From Actinomycetota bacterium (GTDB lineage: Bacteria; Actinomycetota; Acidimicrobiia; Acidimicrobiales; RAAP-2), in contig JAJPJD010000018.1 in the NCBI GenBank assembly GCA_021324355.1, forward strand, positions 1 through 64,000: 64,000 bases of DNA, written 5' to 3'. This document shows positions 1 to 7,899 of this stretch, one piece after another (positions within the stretch are counted from its first letter, which is position 1; the number at the start of each line of letters is the position of its first letter). The position numbers and the translations under genes are program-made. The notes below the pieces were generated by a model, which worked only from the letters and a program-made list of their open reading frames with translations, ran no database searches and was not told the DNA's origin.

Positions 1-343
1 ACCGCTGCTGGGTCGACCGCACCCCCTACGACCCCGCGCACCACGGGGCGATCCTCCGCCTTGGAAAGTCTTTGGCCGCTTGAGGTTGACACAGAGGGTG
101 TCATCGGGTGACCTGTCTCACAGCGTCTCCAGGCCCACGTCTATTCGAGACTCCGGGCCCTACTGTACGAGCAACTGGCCAGGCGGCCCAGGCCGGCCGG
201 CGAGCTGGCGCTTGCCGGTCAGTGCGCCCGGGTCCAGGCCCTGGGCGATCAGCCGGCCGAGCCGACCTGCCGTCCCGAGAGGGTTGGCGGCCCGGCTGCG
301 GGATGGCCCAGAGCCAGGTGCTGCATCGCAGGCAAGGACTGGT
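1..343. other. Intergenic stretch, no gene recognised
   Basis: No reading frame here has recognisable protein character; the open frames on both strands are arginine- and proline-rich translations typical of non-coding high-G+C DNA. The only structure seen is the perfect inverted repeat listed separately at 87-103. The stretch lies downstream of the Rpf-like gene, whose stop is at 344. Confidence 0.6.
87..103. promoter_or_regulatory. Perfect palindrome TGACAC-N5-GTGTCA
   Basis: A 6-bp perfect inverted repeat with a 5-base spacer lies in otherwise unassigned sequence. The geometry (two half-sites about one helical turn apart) is that of a dimeric repressor site. It is 240 bases beyond the 3' end of the Rpf-like gene, so it would more likely serve a gene outside the window to the left. 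A chance occurrence is possible. Confidence 0.25.
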
Positions 344-937
344 TCAGAGTCCGCACTCGGCGGCCGTCGACCACTGGTCCCAACCGCCACGCAGGTAGAT
401 CTGGTAGTTGATCTGATCCTGCACCTCCGGCGGGGCATCGCTCGGAAGCCCGGTTCCGCCATTGGCCTCCCAGGTCGAGAGCAGGTCCTGGTATGCGCCG
501 TAGTAGCCGTTCCCGGTGTCTTCGCTGTAGTTGCCGCCGGACTCGTGGTCCCTGATGCACGCGACACCGGGGAGCGCGGCCCAGGCCGCTGCTGCTGACG
601 TCTCGGCTGGTTGCGGCGCGGTTGGCGGCTCGGGTGCCACTGGTGGCGTTGGCGCCGCTGAACTCGTCGTGGGGATGAACGCAGGCGTCTCGCCTTGGCC
701 GAGAGGGCGCGGCATTGGCGACGCAAAAGAAAGGTGAGCAGTGGGTTGGAAGGATCGCCGTGCAAGCGCAACGGCATGTGCTTGGCCTTTCCCGGCCAGC
801 AGCGCAGGGCTCGCCCACAAGGCGACGATCGCCACTGGGAGACCTATGTGCGCCAGTGCCTGCCTAAGGGGAATTCGGTGTCGATGCTCGGATCGCGGGT
901 GCGATCGCGCGCTGAGGTCGATGCGGCGGATGTCCAC
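344..937 (-). CDS. Secreted Rpf-like transglycosylase domain protein
   Basis: A 197-residue protein read from a GTG with an AAAGGAG ribosome site just upstream. It has a basic N-terminus, one hydrophobic segment (about 30-48) that can act as signal or anchor, a Pro/Ala-rich linker (about 88-118) and a C-terminal domain (about 122-197). That domain reads CIRDHESGGNY...GYYGAYQDLLSTW...GGWDQW, which is the transglycosylase-like (resuscitation-promoting factor) fold; the Glu of HESGG is the expected catalytic acid. Such proteins cleave peptidoglycan outside the membrane and promote regrowth and division in actinobacteria. No LysM or G5 domain is present, so it is a minimal form. No riboswitch was recognised upstream. 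Family assignment is firm; physiological role is inferred. Confidence 0.82.
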   Translation of the reverse strand: MDIRRIDLSARSHPRSEHRHRIPLRQALAHIGLPVAIVALWASPALLAGKGQAHAVALARRSFQPTAHLSFASPMPRPLGQGETPAFIPTTSSAAPTPPVAPEPPTAPQPAETSAAAAWAALPGVACIRDHESGGNYSEDTGNGYYGAYQDLLSTWEANGGTGLPSDAPPEVQDQINYQIYLRGGWDQWSTAAECGL

Positions 938-1501
938 GTCCGCTCCTTTCGTCGCCCGTACGGGCTGATCGGGTGTTCGTGGGCTGATCGCCGCTGGTCA
1001 CGCTCGCCGGTCGACTCCACGACCGTGGATGTCTGGGCAGTACGCGCTGCCATACCGGTTGCAGGAGCGGAGATTTCGAAAGCCCGGGCCAACTCAGCCA
1101 GGGGCGCCCCCGGTTTTCGATCCGCCGGGATCGCGCGGCGCCCACCGGGCGCAGCCAACCGGCCGCGCCCCTTGAGACCGAGGCGCGCTCCTGCCTGTCA
1201 ACCGGTAGGTGCCTGCCGTTCCGCGACCTCGCTGGTCGCGCTGGTCACAAGACGTTCTCATGGTCGGCCGGCCAGCACGCCTGCGCCAACCTGTTCGTGT
1301 CAGTTCGGTCCTGGTTGATGCACCCGGTCGGCCAAGCCATCTGGCGAGCCGACGTCGTCGTGCTGGCGGCATCGATACTGTAGCGGACCAGTGCACCCCC
1401 GCTGGAATCGAGAGGCTCCGTCCGAGGCCGAAGAGGCCGAGTCAGGCCCTTTGAACTGGGAGAATGGCTAGCGGACCCTGGAGGCTGGGCGAGCCGCGCA
1501 G
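938..1501. other. Intergenic stretch, no gene recognised
   Basis: This 560-base stretch separates the Rpf-like gene from the next minus-strand gene. All open frames look like shadows (Arg/Pro/Ser-rich, no domain). It must contain the Rpf promoter. I looked for the c-di-AMP (ydaO-type) riboswitch that often precedes rpf genes in actinobacteria and could not recognise its conserved core. Confidence 0.5.
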
Positions 1502-2350
1502 TTAGCGAGCCAACACGGCAGCTACCACTGCATCGAGTGACGGGGCAGACGGCACGTCCTTGAACCCGGCCAGGCGTTCGTACACTGCAGCTGCCGCGAG
1601 CGCCGCACCGTCGGGGAGCTCAGCATCATCCAAGGTGTTGGCGATCTCCAGCATCTCGTCAACCCACCGCCAGGCACGGTCAGCAACCCTCCCTTCACCT
1701 TCGGAGCGAGCCAACAGATCGGGCTGCGTCTGGGCCCACAGGTCACACAGAGCGCTGTCGACGCCGTAGCGGCAGGCGGCGGACCGAACAGTGATGAGCA
1801 AGGCCGAGGAGCACTTGGTCCAGGCCGCGTGGCACATCTTTAGTGTCGACGCCGCGGTGGGATCCTCGCCGAGGTCGGTCACGACCAGCTCATTGGTTGT
1901 GAGGTCCTCGACCACGGCACCAGCATGGGGGCCTGAGACGAACAAGTCCGTTCTGCCCATGTCACGCGGTGGACCGCCGATGATCCCGCCGTCCAGGTAC
2001 TGCCCACCAGATTCTTCGATCGTTCGAGCGATCAGCTTTGCTCTGGCCGGTGAGATCGCGTTGGCATCGAGCACGACAGGGTGGTGCCCAGTCTCCGCCA
2101 TTGCGTCTGCAAGATGCTGTGCAACCTCCGCCGCGCGAGCAGGAGGAACGATCGAAAGAACAAGATCGCTCTGACCAACGAGCTCGGTGACGGTCCCGAC
2201 GTCGACCAGGCCCGCCCGCGCCGCTCGATCCGCCGTCTGTCGGCTTCGCTGCTCGAGGGCGACTACCACTCGTGTCCCCTTGGCGGCCAGGGTCTTGCCG
2301 ATGGCCGAACCCATCGAGCCGGCACTCACGATTCCGATACACCCGAGCAT
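1502..2350 (-). CDS. NAD(P)-binding 3-hydroxyisobutyrate dehydrogenase-like oxidoreductase
   Basis: A 282-residue protein with an N-terminal Rossmann fold: GIVSAGSMGSAIG (about 6-18) is a dinucleotide-binding loop in which the usual third glycine position is slightly altered. The central GGxxGGPP-type segment (YLDGGIIGGPP) and the C-terminal helical half match the beta-hydroxyacid dehydrogenase superfamily, in the branch that carries a DUF1932 C-terminal domain; LKMCHAAWTKC stands at the place of the catalytic lysine helix. The ATG is preceded by AGGAGGAG. It is the last gene of a minus-strand run after the UbiA-like protein, separated by 19 bases, so probably cotranscribed. Substrate unknown. 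Confidence 0.8.
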   Translation of the reverse strand: MLGCIGIVSAGSMGSAIGKTLAAKGTRVVVALEQRSRQTADRAARAGLVDVGTVTELVGQSDLVLSIVPPARAAEVAQHLADAMAETGHHPVVLDANAISPARAKLIARTIEESGGQYLDGGIIGGPPRDMGRTDLFVSGPHAGAVVEDLTTNELVVTDLGEDPTAASTLKMCHAAWTKCSSALLITVRSAACRYGVDSALCDLWAQTQPDLLARSEGEGRVADRAWRWVDEMLEIANTLDDAELPDGAALAAAAVYERLAGFKDVPSAPSLDAVVAAVLAR

Positions 2351-2369
2351 GATCTTCTCCTCCTGGAGC

Positions 2370-3122
2370 TCAGGCGAGCCTGGTCAGCGCCAGCGCTGTG
2401 GCCAGCAGGACCACACCCAGGGCGGTGGCTCGCAGGGCTGCCTCGAACGGGGCGAGCAGGAACGTCCGATCAAGGATCTGCTCGCCTCCCTCGACCAGTT
2501 CGATCTTGCCCGTCACGCCCAGGGTCTTGCGACGGAGGAGACGGGCGGGGGTGGACAAGGAACGCTGAGCCGCCGAGAGGGCAAGCGCGGCTACCGCGGC
2601 CAGGCCGGCCGGCCACGAGAGCCCGCCGGTTTGAGCCACGTACGCAGTGAGCACCGGGAAGGCTCCCCAGGAAGCGGCAAAGACGAGGTCCTTGTGAACA
2701 GCCCGGATGTCGAGGTTGTAGGCGACCACCAGGAGTGGGCCGACCACGATGAAGGGGATCAGGGAGGGACCAACTCGCCCGACACCGAGCGCCCCGAGCG
2801 AGACCGCACCGCCGAGCGAGAGAACCGCCACAACCACGAGCCACCGGGTCGGGATGACGGTCCTGAGCGGCCGTCCGCTCACCTCGTCGAGCGCGTGGGC
2901 AGCCACGCCGACAGCCAGGAGGAAGGCGAGCACGGTCGCGACCAGCCGATCGGTGCGTACGTGCGGTGCCAGACAGGCACCGATGACCACGTAGGCCAGG
3001 TGCCAGGCGGTGTAGGGCGGGTGCAAGAGTGTCCACCAGTCACGCCAGCCACCGGTGCCGGTGGCGTAGAACGCCGGTCGAAGGGTTCCTGGAGGGTCCG
3101 AGGGTGTGGTCGTGTTAGCCAC
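2370..3122 (-). CDS. UbiA-like polytopic membrane protein (tentative prenyltransferase)
   Basis: A 250-residue integral membrane protein with about seven to eight hydrophobic segments. Between the first helices it has AHALDEVSGRPLRT, and later YNLDIRAVHKD, positions where UbiA-superfamily prenyltransferases carry their two Asp-rich motifs, but neither shows the full DxxxD spacing. It starts at a GTG that overlaps the end of the methyltransferase gene by 8 bases, so the two are translationally coupled. A UbiA-like protein coupled to a UbiE/MenG-like methyltransferase suggests quinone or other isoprenoid-lipid modification. It could also be a non-catalytic member of the fold. Confidence 0.5.
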   Translation of the reverse strand: MANTTTPSDPPGTLRPAFYATGTGGWRDWWTLLHPPYTAWHLAYVVIGACLAPHVRTDRLVATVLAFLLAVGVAAHALDEVSGRPLRTVIPTRWLVVVAVLSLGGAVSLGALGVGRVGPSLIPFIVVGPLLVVAYNLDIRAVHKDLVFAASWGAFPVLTAYVAQTGGLSWPAGLAAVAALALSAAQRSLSTPARLLRRKTLGVTGKIELVEGGEQILDRTFLLAPFEAALRATALGVVLLATALALTRLA

Positions 3123-3849
3123 CGGCCCGTCGCCCCCACATCACCAAGCCACCACCCAGGCTCATGGCCTTGGCGTGTACATCGACCATGCCTGCCGCCT
3201 CCCATGCCTGAACTGTCCAGGCAACCGGGTACCGGCGGTCGTGCGCGGTGATGCTCGGCCCGAGGAAACGCCCAACGCGCCACCAGGGAGGCCCTCCGGC
3301 CGCCCATCCAGCTGCCGGCAGGACGATGCGGGTGTAGCACCACCAGGCCAACCGCCACGGGAGGCTTGGTGGGACCAGGAAGTCGAGGCTGGCCATCGGC
3401 GCCCCAGGCTTGAGTACCCGAGCCAGCTCGGCCAGTGTGGCCCCGGGGTCCTCGACGTAGCGAAGCAGGTAGGTGAACGTGAGTGCGTCGAACGCGCCGT
3501 CGGGGAACGGTAGGTGTTCAGCTCGGGCCCGGGTCAGCGAGATTTGGTGATCCAGCCCGGCCGACTCCACCCGCCGACGCCCTGCTCGCAGCATCGAGTC
3601 GGTGAGGTCGCAGCCGACGATCTGTGCGTCGCACCGGTCGGCTAGCTCGATCGCGACCGCTCCGGTCCCGGTTGCCACGTCGAGGACTCGGGCCGGTCGC
3701 CGCTCGGCGATCGGCCCGACCATGGCTCGCCGCCAGCGCCGGTTCTGACCCAGGGAGAGGACCTCGCACAGCAGGTCATAACGCTCAGGCAGCGGCGAGA
3801 ACAGACCGATCGCGATCCCGCTTCTCCCGGCGGATGGAGCTGATGGCAC
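3115..3849 (-). CDS. UbiE/MenG-like class I methyltransferase
   Basis: The conserved part begins FSPLPERYDLLCEVLSLGQ and continues with a SAM-binding loop VLDVATGTGAVA, an acidic strand end (GCDLTDSML) and FPDGAFDALTFTYLLRYV, the pattern of the UbiE/MenG family that methylates the quinone ring. About 244 residues, as usual. The open frame runs upstream to 4140, but those extra residues are low complexity and would lie antisense to the riboswitch, so I place the start at a GTG near 3849 (GTGs at 3858, 3876 and 3894 are alternatives). It heads a run with the UbiA-like gene. The substrate may be menaquinone or another isoprenoid. Confidence 0.75.
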   Translation of the reverse strand: MPSAPSAGRSGIAIGLFSPLPERYDLLCEVLSLGQNRRWRRAMVGPIAERRPARVLDVATGTGAVAIELADRCDAQIVGCDLTDSMLRAGRRRVESAGLDHQISLTRARAEHLPFPDGAFDALTFTYLLRYVEDPGATLAELARVLKPGAPMASLDFLVPPSLPWRLAWWCYTRIVLPAAGWAAGGPPWWRVGRFLGPSITAHDRRYPVAWTVQAWEAAGMVDVHAKAMSLGGGLVMWGRRAGG

Positions 3850-3982
3850 CCCGGCCACCCTACGTTGGCCGGCCACCGGCCGCTCCCCGGCCACCTTGTG
3901 AACAAAAGCCCAGCTCAACGGGGTGCTTGATCCCCGATCCTCGCGAATGGACCCTCTAGGCTTTTCCAGGATCGGAGGCTGC

Positions 3983-4070
3983 TTCGGTGCCGACGAAAAG
4001 GCAAAACCTTCGCGAGAGGGTGACGCAAAGCCACGGGACTCTGGGGAGTCAGCCGGGCCGCCGAACCGGT
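3983..4070 (+). promoter_or_regulatory. Class I cyclic-di-GMP riboswitch (GEMM-I) upstream of the prepilin operon
   Basis: The transcript can form the GEMM-I core. GGCAAAACC is followed by a 6-bp hairpin (4006-4011 with 4016-4021) capped by a GCGA tetraloop of GNRA type. Next comes the signature GACGCAAAGCC (4022-4032), then CACGGGACUC closing a second hairpin (4037-4041 with 4046-4050), then AGCCGGGCCGCCGAA (4051-4065), the 3' signature of many delta-proteobacterial and actinobacterial examples. The outer stem uses CGGU near 3985 and ACCG near 4065-4068. It sits in the leader of the gene that begins near 4144 and reads in its direction. GEMM-I RNAs bind c-di-GMP and commonly control pilin and surface genes, which matches the downstream operon. 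Confidence 0.9.
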
Positions 4071-4130
4071 AGGTGCATCCCGGCTCAGGCTCTTCCCAGG
4101 TGGTGGACCAGGACAAGGACGGGGAAGGGC
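4051..4130 (+). promoter_or_regulatory. Probable riboswitch expression platform (alternative pairings over the ribosome site)
   Basis: Downstream of the aptamer, CCCGGCT (4079-4085) is exactly complementary to AGCCGGG (4051-4057), the 3' strand needed by the aptamer, so the two structures exclude each other. Further on, GCTCTTCCC (4089-4097) can pair over 9 bp, one of them G-U, with GGGAAGGGC (4122-4130), the purine-rich stretch that is the best ribosome-binding candidate for the first pilin gene. No U-tract terminator is visible, so control of translation seems more likely than of termination. This is read from base pairing only. Confidence 0.45.
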
Positions 4131-4143
4131 TGATGGCCAACGG

Positions 4144-6963
4144 GTGCGGCCCGATCGTCGGGTCGTGCTGAGCTTCTGGCGGGTGCTCTGGCGACGCCGT
4201 GACCGGCGCCGGCGCAACGGCGCGGCGCGAGCGCGCACAGACGAGGGCTTCGGCCTGATCGACTGCATCGTCGCGATGGTGGTGCTGCTCGCGGTCCTGG
4301 TCCCCACCAGTTACCTGTTCACCAACGTCCTGGCCAACGCCGCTTCGGCCCGCCAGCGTCTGACCGCGCTGTCCGTCGCCGAGCAGTGGATCGAGGTCCT
4401 TAACAACCAGGGGCCGCCAGCCGACGCCAACAACCAGCCCGAGGTCGGCGTCCCGATCTCAGAGCCACCGTCGCACCTCTCGGGCGTCACCTACAACGTC
4501 CTGGCGACATTCCACTGGACCGATGCCACCGGCGGCACCCCCGACTTCTGCACCACCGACACCGCGCCGTCTCTCGGGTTACAGGTCACCGTGTCGTGGG
4601 GAGTCGGCCAGAGCATCACCGATCAGGCGATCTTGGACTTCCCGCCTTCAGGGAACCTGACCGACGGGTTCCTGGCGATCCAGGTCAATGGCGATCCCGC
4701 CTACCCGGGTACCCCACCGACCGATGTGTTCTCCACCTCCTGGAGCAGCCGAGTCCAGAAGGTGCCGGTCCAGGTATCTGGATCGAACCTCACCACTCCC
4801 TACTCGCTCAACCCTGATGCCAACGGGTGCGTGTTCCTGGAGCTCACGCCGGGCGTGTACAACGTCCAGGTCGGCCCGGGACCAACCGCGGCGTACGTCG
4901 TCAACTACAACGAGGCGCCCTCGGAGACCCAGGCACTGGCCAACCAGTCCCCGGTCACGGTCAGCGTGGCCGAGATCACCGAGGTCCAGTTCCAGTACGA
5001 CGAGGGAGCCGACATCGGGCTTTCCTATCCGACCAGTACCGCGGTTGCCGACGGGATCAGCTGCCCGCACAAGGGTCCGCTCATCTGTCTGGTCGCTGGA
5101 CAGTCACCGGCCAGTCCTGCGGCCCCCAGCTCGTCTCCCCAGGCAACCGCCATCGTGCAGACCTCCTCGGGCTGGTCGGTCGCGTCGCTGCCCTCCTCGA
5201 TGGCCAGGCTCAAGGGAGTCGACTGCACGACCAGCGCGTGTCTTGCCGTCGGCTACGGCTCCTCCGGAGCGGTCGCTGCGGTGACGACCAACGGCACCAG
5301 CTGGACGCCCACCACCCTGCCGTCCGGAGTCTCGGCGCTGTCCAGCGTGGTCTGCCCCACCGGGGCAACGACCCCGGCCTGTGTCGCCATCGGTTCGGGG
5401 ACGTCCTCCAACGGCGTCCTGCTGACGGCAACCCTCTCGGGCTCGACGGTGACCTGGACTCGCGACACCATCCCCAGCACCACCGCCCTGAACCAGATCG
5501 TCTGCCCGAGCACCTCGTCGCAGCCGGTCTGCTACGTGACTGCCACCACCACCTCGGGGGCGATCATCTTCTCCAACAGCGGGTCGCCGTCGCCTGGGAC
5601 CACCTGGACGACCTACTCGACGCAGTCCGGCTTCACCATGAGCTCGCTCACCCAGCTGGTCTGTAACAGCACCACCTTTTGTGTGGCCATCGGGGCGGTT
5701 CAACCTCCGCCACCGCGCCGCGGCCCACCACCTCCCCCAGTGCCTGAGATCATCCAGCTAGTCAGCGGGACTTGGCAGGAGTACACCAACAGCACCGGCG
5801 TCACGCCGACCGGGTTCACCTCGATCGCCTGCACCACGTCGGGCAACCACTGCTGGGCTACCGGGACCACCGCATCGGCTCCGATCGCGATTTACTTGAG
5901 CAGCGGGACCACCTGGCAGTCGGACACCGGTATCCCCGCCGGCGCGACTGCGCTCGGCAACCTGACCTGCCCAGGGTCCACCTCGGGCTGCTTCGCGCTC
6001 TACCAGACCTCGACCAGTGCGGGCGTGATGTCCATCGGCAGCGGGACCAGCTGGTCGACCGCCTCCCTGCCCGCCGGTGTCGTATCCATGGAGCAGTTGG
6101 TGTGCCCGTCGGCCACCTCCTGCTTCGCGGTGGGGACCTCGGCCAACTCGGCCGTGATCGACGTCCTGGCCTCAGGCAGCTGGTCGTCCGCCACCTTCTC
6201 GGCCACCCCCGGTGGAAACCCAGTGGACATCACCGGTCTTTCCTGCAGCGCTGCGACCACCTGTGCGGCTGCAGGTACGACCGAGTCTGCGGGTGTGGTC
6301 CTCACCTACAACAACGGCACTTTCAGTGGCTCGGCTACCCCGACCGGCCTTTCGGGCATGTTCCTGGCCAATCCGCCGATCATGGTGTCGAACCCCAACC
6401 TGCAGCCCAACTCCATCATCGAGATGGCGGCGCCCACAACCGCCAACGGTCCCCAGGTCGCGGTCGGTCCCTTGTTCCCGTTCGTCTCGGGGTACTCGGT
6501 TGCCGCCGGATACTGCCCCTCGGAACTCACCACGGCCTCGGCGAACGCGTCGACGGTGCCTGGGGCCACGCCCAGCACCTCGCCGGCGGCACCGACGGTG
6601 ACCTTGCCGATGGGTCTGCTGCCCATCGAGGCGACCAACACCAGCGGGGTGCCGATCTCCGGTGCCACGATCTCGATCGCCGATGCGTCGTGCACCTCCT
6701 CGGCTGAGCTCACACCGCTCAGCTCTGGTTCGTTCCCCGCCCTATCCAACCCACCGGCCAACCCGTCCAACCCCACCAGTTACTCGATGCCGACCTCTGG
6801 GGCCGATGGGCTGAGCCGGCTCGCCGTCATCTATGGCACCTACCTCGTCACTGTCACCCTCGGCTCCGCCCATGCGACCACGACCGTCACCGTCAACCCA
6901 ACCTCGATCGTGGTCGGCTCGACCACCTATTACATGCCGGCCTTCGTTCCGGTGCCCGACTGA
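4144..6963 (+). CDS. Large prepilin-like protein with about nine Cys-paired repeats
   Basis: A 939-residue protein. A basic leader ends in a prepilin-peptidase site, EG/FGLIDCIVAMVV (cleavage after Gly35), followed by a hydrophobic helix (about 38-58); position +5 is Asp instead of the usual Glu. Residues about 165-300 look like Ig/SpaA-type beta domains. From about 306 to 736 there are roughly nine imperfect repeats of 43-58 residues, each starting L..v.C....C.a.G and ending in a W-containing strand, suggestive of a beta-propeller. One repeat is interrupted by a Pro-rich insert (PPPPRRGPPPPP). A further Ig-like domain ends the protein. It is likely displayed on or as the tip of a type IV pilus-like fibre. 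The GTG start is uncertain (GTG at 4165 is an alternative). First gene of a riboswitch-controlled operon. Confidence 0.75.
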   Translation: MRPDRRVVLSFWRVLWRRRDRRRRNGAARARTDEGFGLIDCIVAMVVLLAVLVPTSYLFTNVLANAASARQRLTALSVAEQWIEVLNNQGPPADANNQPEVGVPISEPPSHLSGVTYNVLATFHWTDATGGTPDFCTTDTAPSLGLQVTVSWGVGQSITDQAILDFPPSGNLTDGFLAIQVNGDPAYPGTPPTDVFSTSWSSRVQKVPVQVSGSNLTTPYSLNPDANGCVFLELTPGVYNVQVGPGPTAAYVVNYNEAPSETQALANQSPVTVSVAEITEVQFQYDEGADIGLSYPTSTAVADGISCPHKGPLICLVAGQSPASPAAPSSSPQATAIVQTSSGWSVASLPSSMARLKGVDCTTSACLAVGYGSSGAVAAVTTNGTSWTPTTLPSGVSALSSVVCPTGATTPACVAIGSGTSSNGVLLTATLSGSTVTWTRDTIPSTTALNQIVCPSTSSQPVCYVTATTTSGAIIFSNSGSPSPGTTWTTYSTQSGFTMSSLTQLVCNSTTFCVAIGAVQPPPPRRGPPPPPVPEIIQLVSGTWQEYTNSTGVTPTGFTSIACTTSGNHCWATGTTASAPIAIYLSSGTTWQSDTGIPAGATALGNLTCPGSTSGCFALYQTSTSAGVMSIGSGTSWSTASLPAGVVSMEQLVCPSATSCFAVGTSANSAVIDVLASGSWSSATFSATPGGNPVDITGLSCSAATTCAAAGTTESAGVVLTYNNGTFSGSATPTGLSGMFLANPPIMVSNPNLQPNSIIEMAAPTTANGPQVAVGPLFPFVSGYSVAAGYCPSELTTASANASTVPGATPSTSPAAPTVTLPMGLLPIEATNTSGVPISGATISIADASCTSSAELTPLSSGSFPALSNPPANPSNPTSYSMPTSGADGLSRLAVIYGTYLVTVTLGSAHATTTVTVNPTSIVVGSTTYYMPAFVPVPD
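5059..6350 (+). repeat. Nine tandem Cys-pair protein repeats within the prepilin
   Basis: The encoded repeats begin at motifs such as VDCTTSACLAVG, VVCPTGATTPACVAIG, LVCNSTTFCVAIG, IACTTSGNHCWATG, LTCPGSTSGCFAL, LVCPSATSCFAVG and LSCSAATTCAAAG. Each has two cysteines 5-9 residues apart, probably a disulfide inside the unit, followed by two to three beta strands and a W. The units differ in sequence, so the DNA itself is not a simple repeat. Confidence 0.7.
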
Positions 6964-7898
6964 TGCGAGCGATCGGCAACCTCTTCTGCTGCGTCCGGCG
7001 GGGCCTGGGCCGGCGTCCCCGAGGGGAGGAGGGACTTACCCTGGTCGAACTGATGGTTGCGGTGGTCACGTTGCTGACCTTGTTCATGATGACCGTCCCC
7101 ATCGTCGACACGTTGTTCTCGACGGTCGCGCGGGTGAACAACACCTACATCAATGTGAACCAGCTGCTGCCGATCTCGACCAACCTGCAGCGGTTCATCC
7201 GTTCTGCGGTCGAGCCCGGCCCGACCACCGGGGGGGTGCCGGATCCGGCCTTCGTCACCGGCAGCATCTCTCCGACATCGGTGACCTTCTACACGAACAT
7301 CGGCGATCCCAGTGGTCCGGCCCGGATCGTGGCGTCCTGCGCCTCCTCGCAGCCCTCGAGCGGGCTGTGTGATGCCGGCGGCGTGTTCTCGGTCACAGAG
7401 GCGACAGCCAACGCCGGGACGTGTCCGCCCGCCGGCTCCGGATGCACCTGGGGGACCCCTCGCACCCTGATCACGGTGGACGGCGTCTCCAATGCTCTCG
7501 ACAACCAGCCCCTGTTCGAGTACACGCTGCTGGTCGAGGACGCGACCTCGACCGCCACCACCTACACCACGCCAATGGTCGGGAACGCCACCATCAATGG
7601 CACCACCTATTCGTGCCTGCCCTCAAGTCCGAACACCCCATCGACCCCGTACCAACCCACCGTGGCCTCGTGCCTCTACGGGGCTGACACCAACACCTTC
7701 GCCACCTGTACCAGTACCCCGAATAGCTCCTCGGATCCCCTTGCCGATTGCCCTCCGGCAGAGATCTACGCAGTGACCATCGACCTGCAGGTCAACGGGG
7801 TCTCGAGCGGCCGCACGGCCGGGGGGCAGTCCGAGGACGACACGACGGTCTACTTGCTGTCTCCCACGTCCTCCCAGTACCAAGCGATGGTGGGGTGA
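6963..7898 (+). CDS. Type IV prepilin-like protein with canonical N-methylation site
   Basis: A 311-residue protein with a short basic leader and the canonical type III signal EEG/LTLVELMVAVVTLL, with Glu at +5, followed by a hydrophobic helix. The rest is an extracytoplasmic Ser/Thr/Pro-rich domain with several cysteines (CASSQPSSGLC, CPPAGSGC, CLYGADTNTFATC), resembling minor pseudopilins of the PilW/PulJ type. Its ATG overlaps the stop of the preceding gene (TGATG) and the next gene starts one base after its stop, so the three are one translational unit. It would need a prepilin peptidase and assembly ATPase encoded elsewhere; none is in the window. Confidence 0.78.
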   Translation: MRAIGNLFCCVRRGLGRRPRGEEGLTLVELMVAVVTLLTLFMMTVPIVDTLFSTVARVNNTYINVNQLLPISTNLQRFIRSAVEPGPTTGGVPDPAFVTGSISPTSVTFYTNIGDPSGPARIVASCASSQPSSGLCDAGGVFSVTEATANAGTCPPAGSGCTWGTPRTLITVDGVSNALDNQPLFEYTLLVEDATSTATTYTTPMVGNATINGTTYSCLPSSPNTPSTPYQPTVASCLYGADTNTFATCTSTPNSSSDPLADCPPAEIYAVTIDLQVNGVSSGRTAGGQSEDDTTVYLLSPTSSQYQAMVG

Positions 7899-7899
7899 G

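Noticed and set aside
938-1400. Possible c-di-AMP (ydaO-type) riboswitch upstream of the Rpf-like gene
   Set aside because: The association is common in actinobacteria, but the conserved core segments of the motif could not be found on the minus strand.
3850-4140. N-terminal extension of the UbiE/MenG-like methyltransferase to 4140
   Set aside because: The extra residues are low complexity and would be antisense to the riboswitch; GTG starts near 3849 fit the family length.
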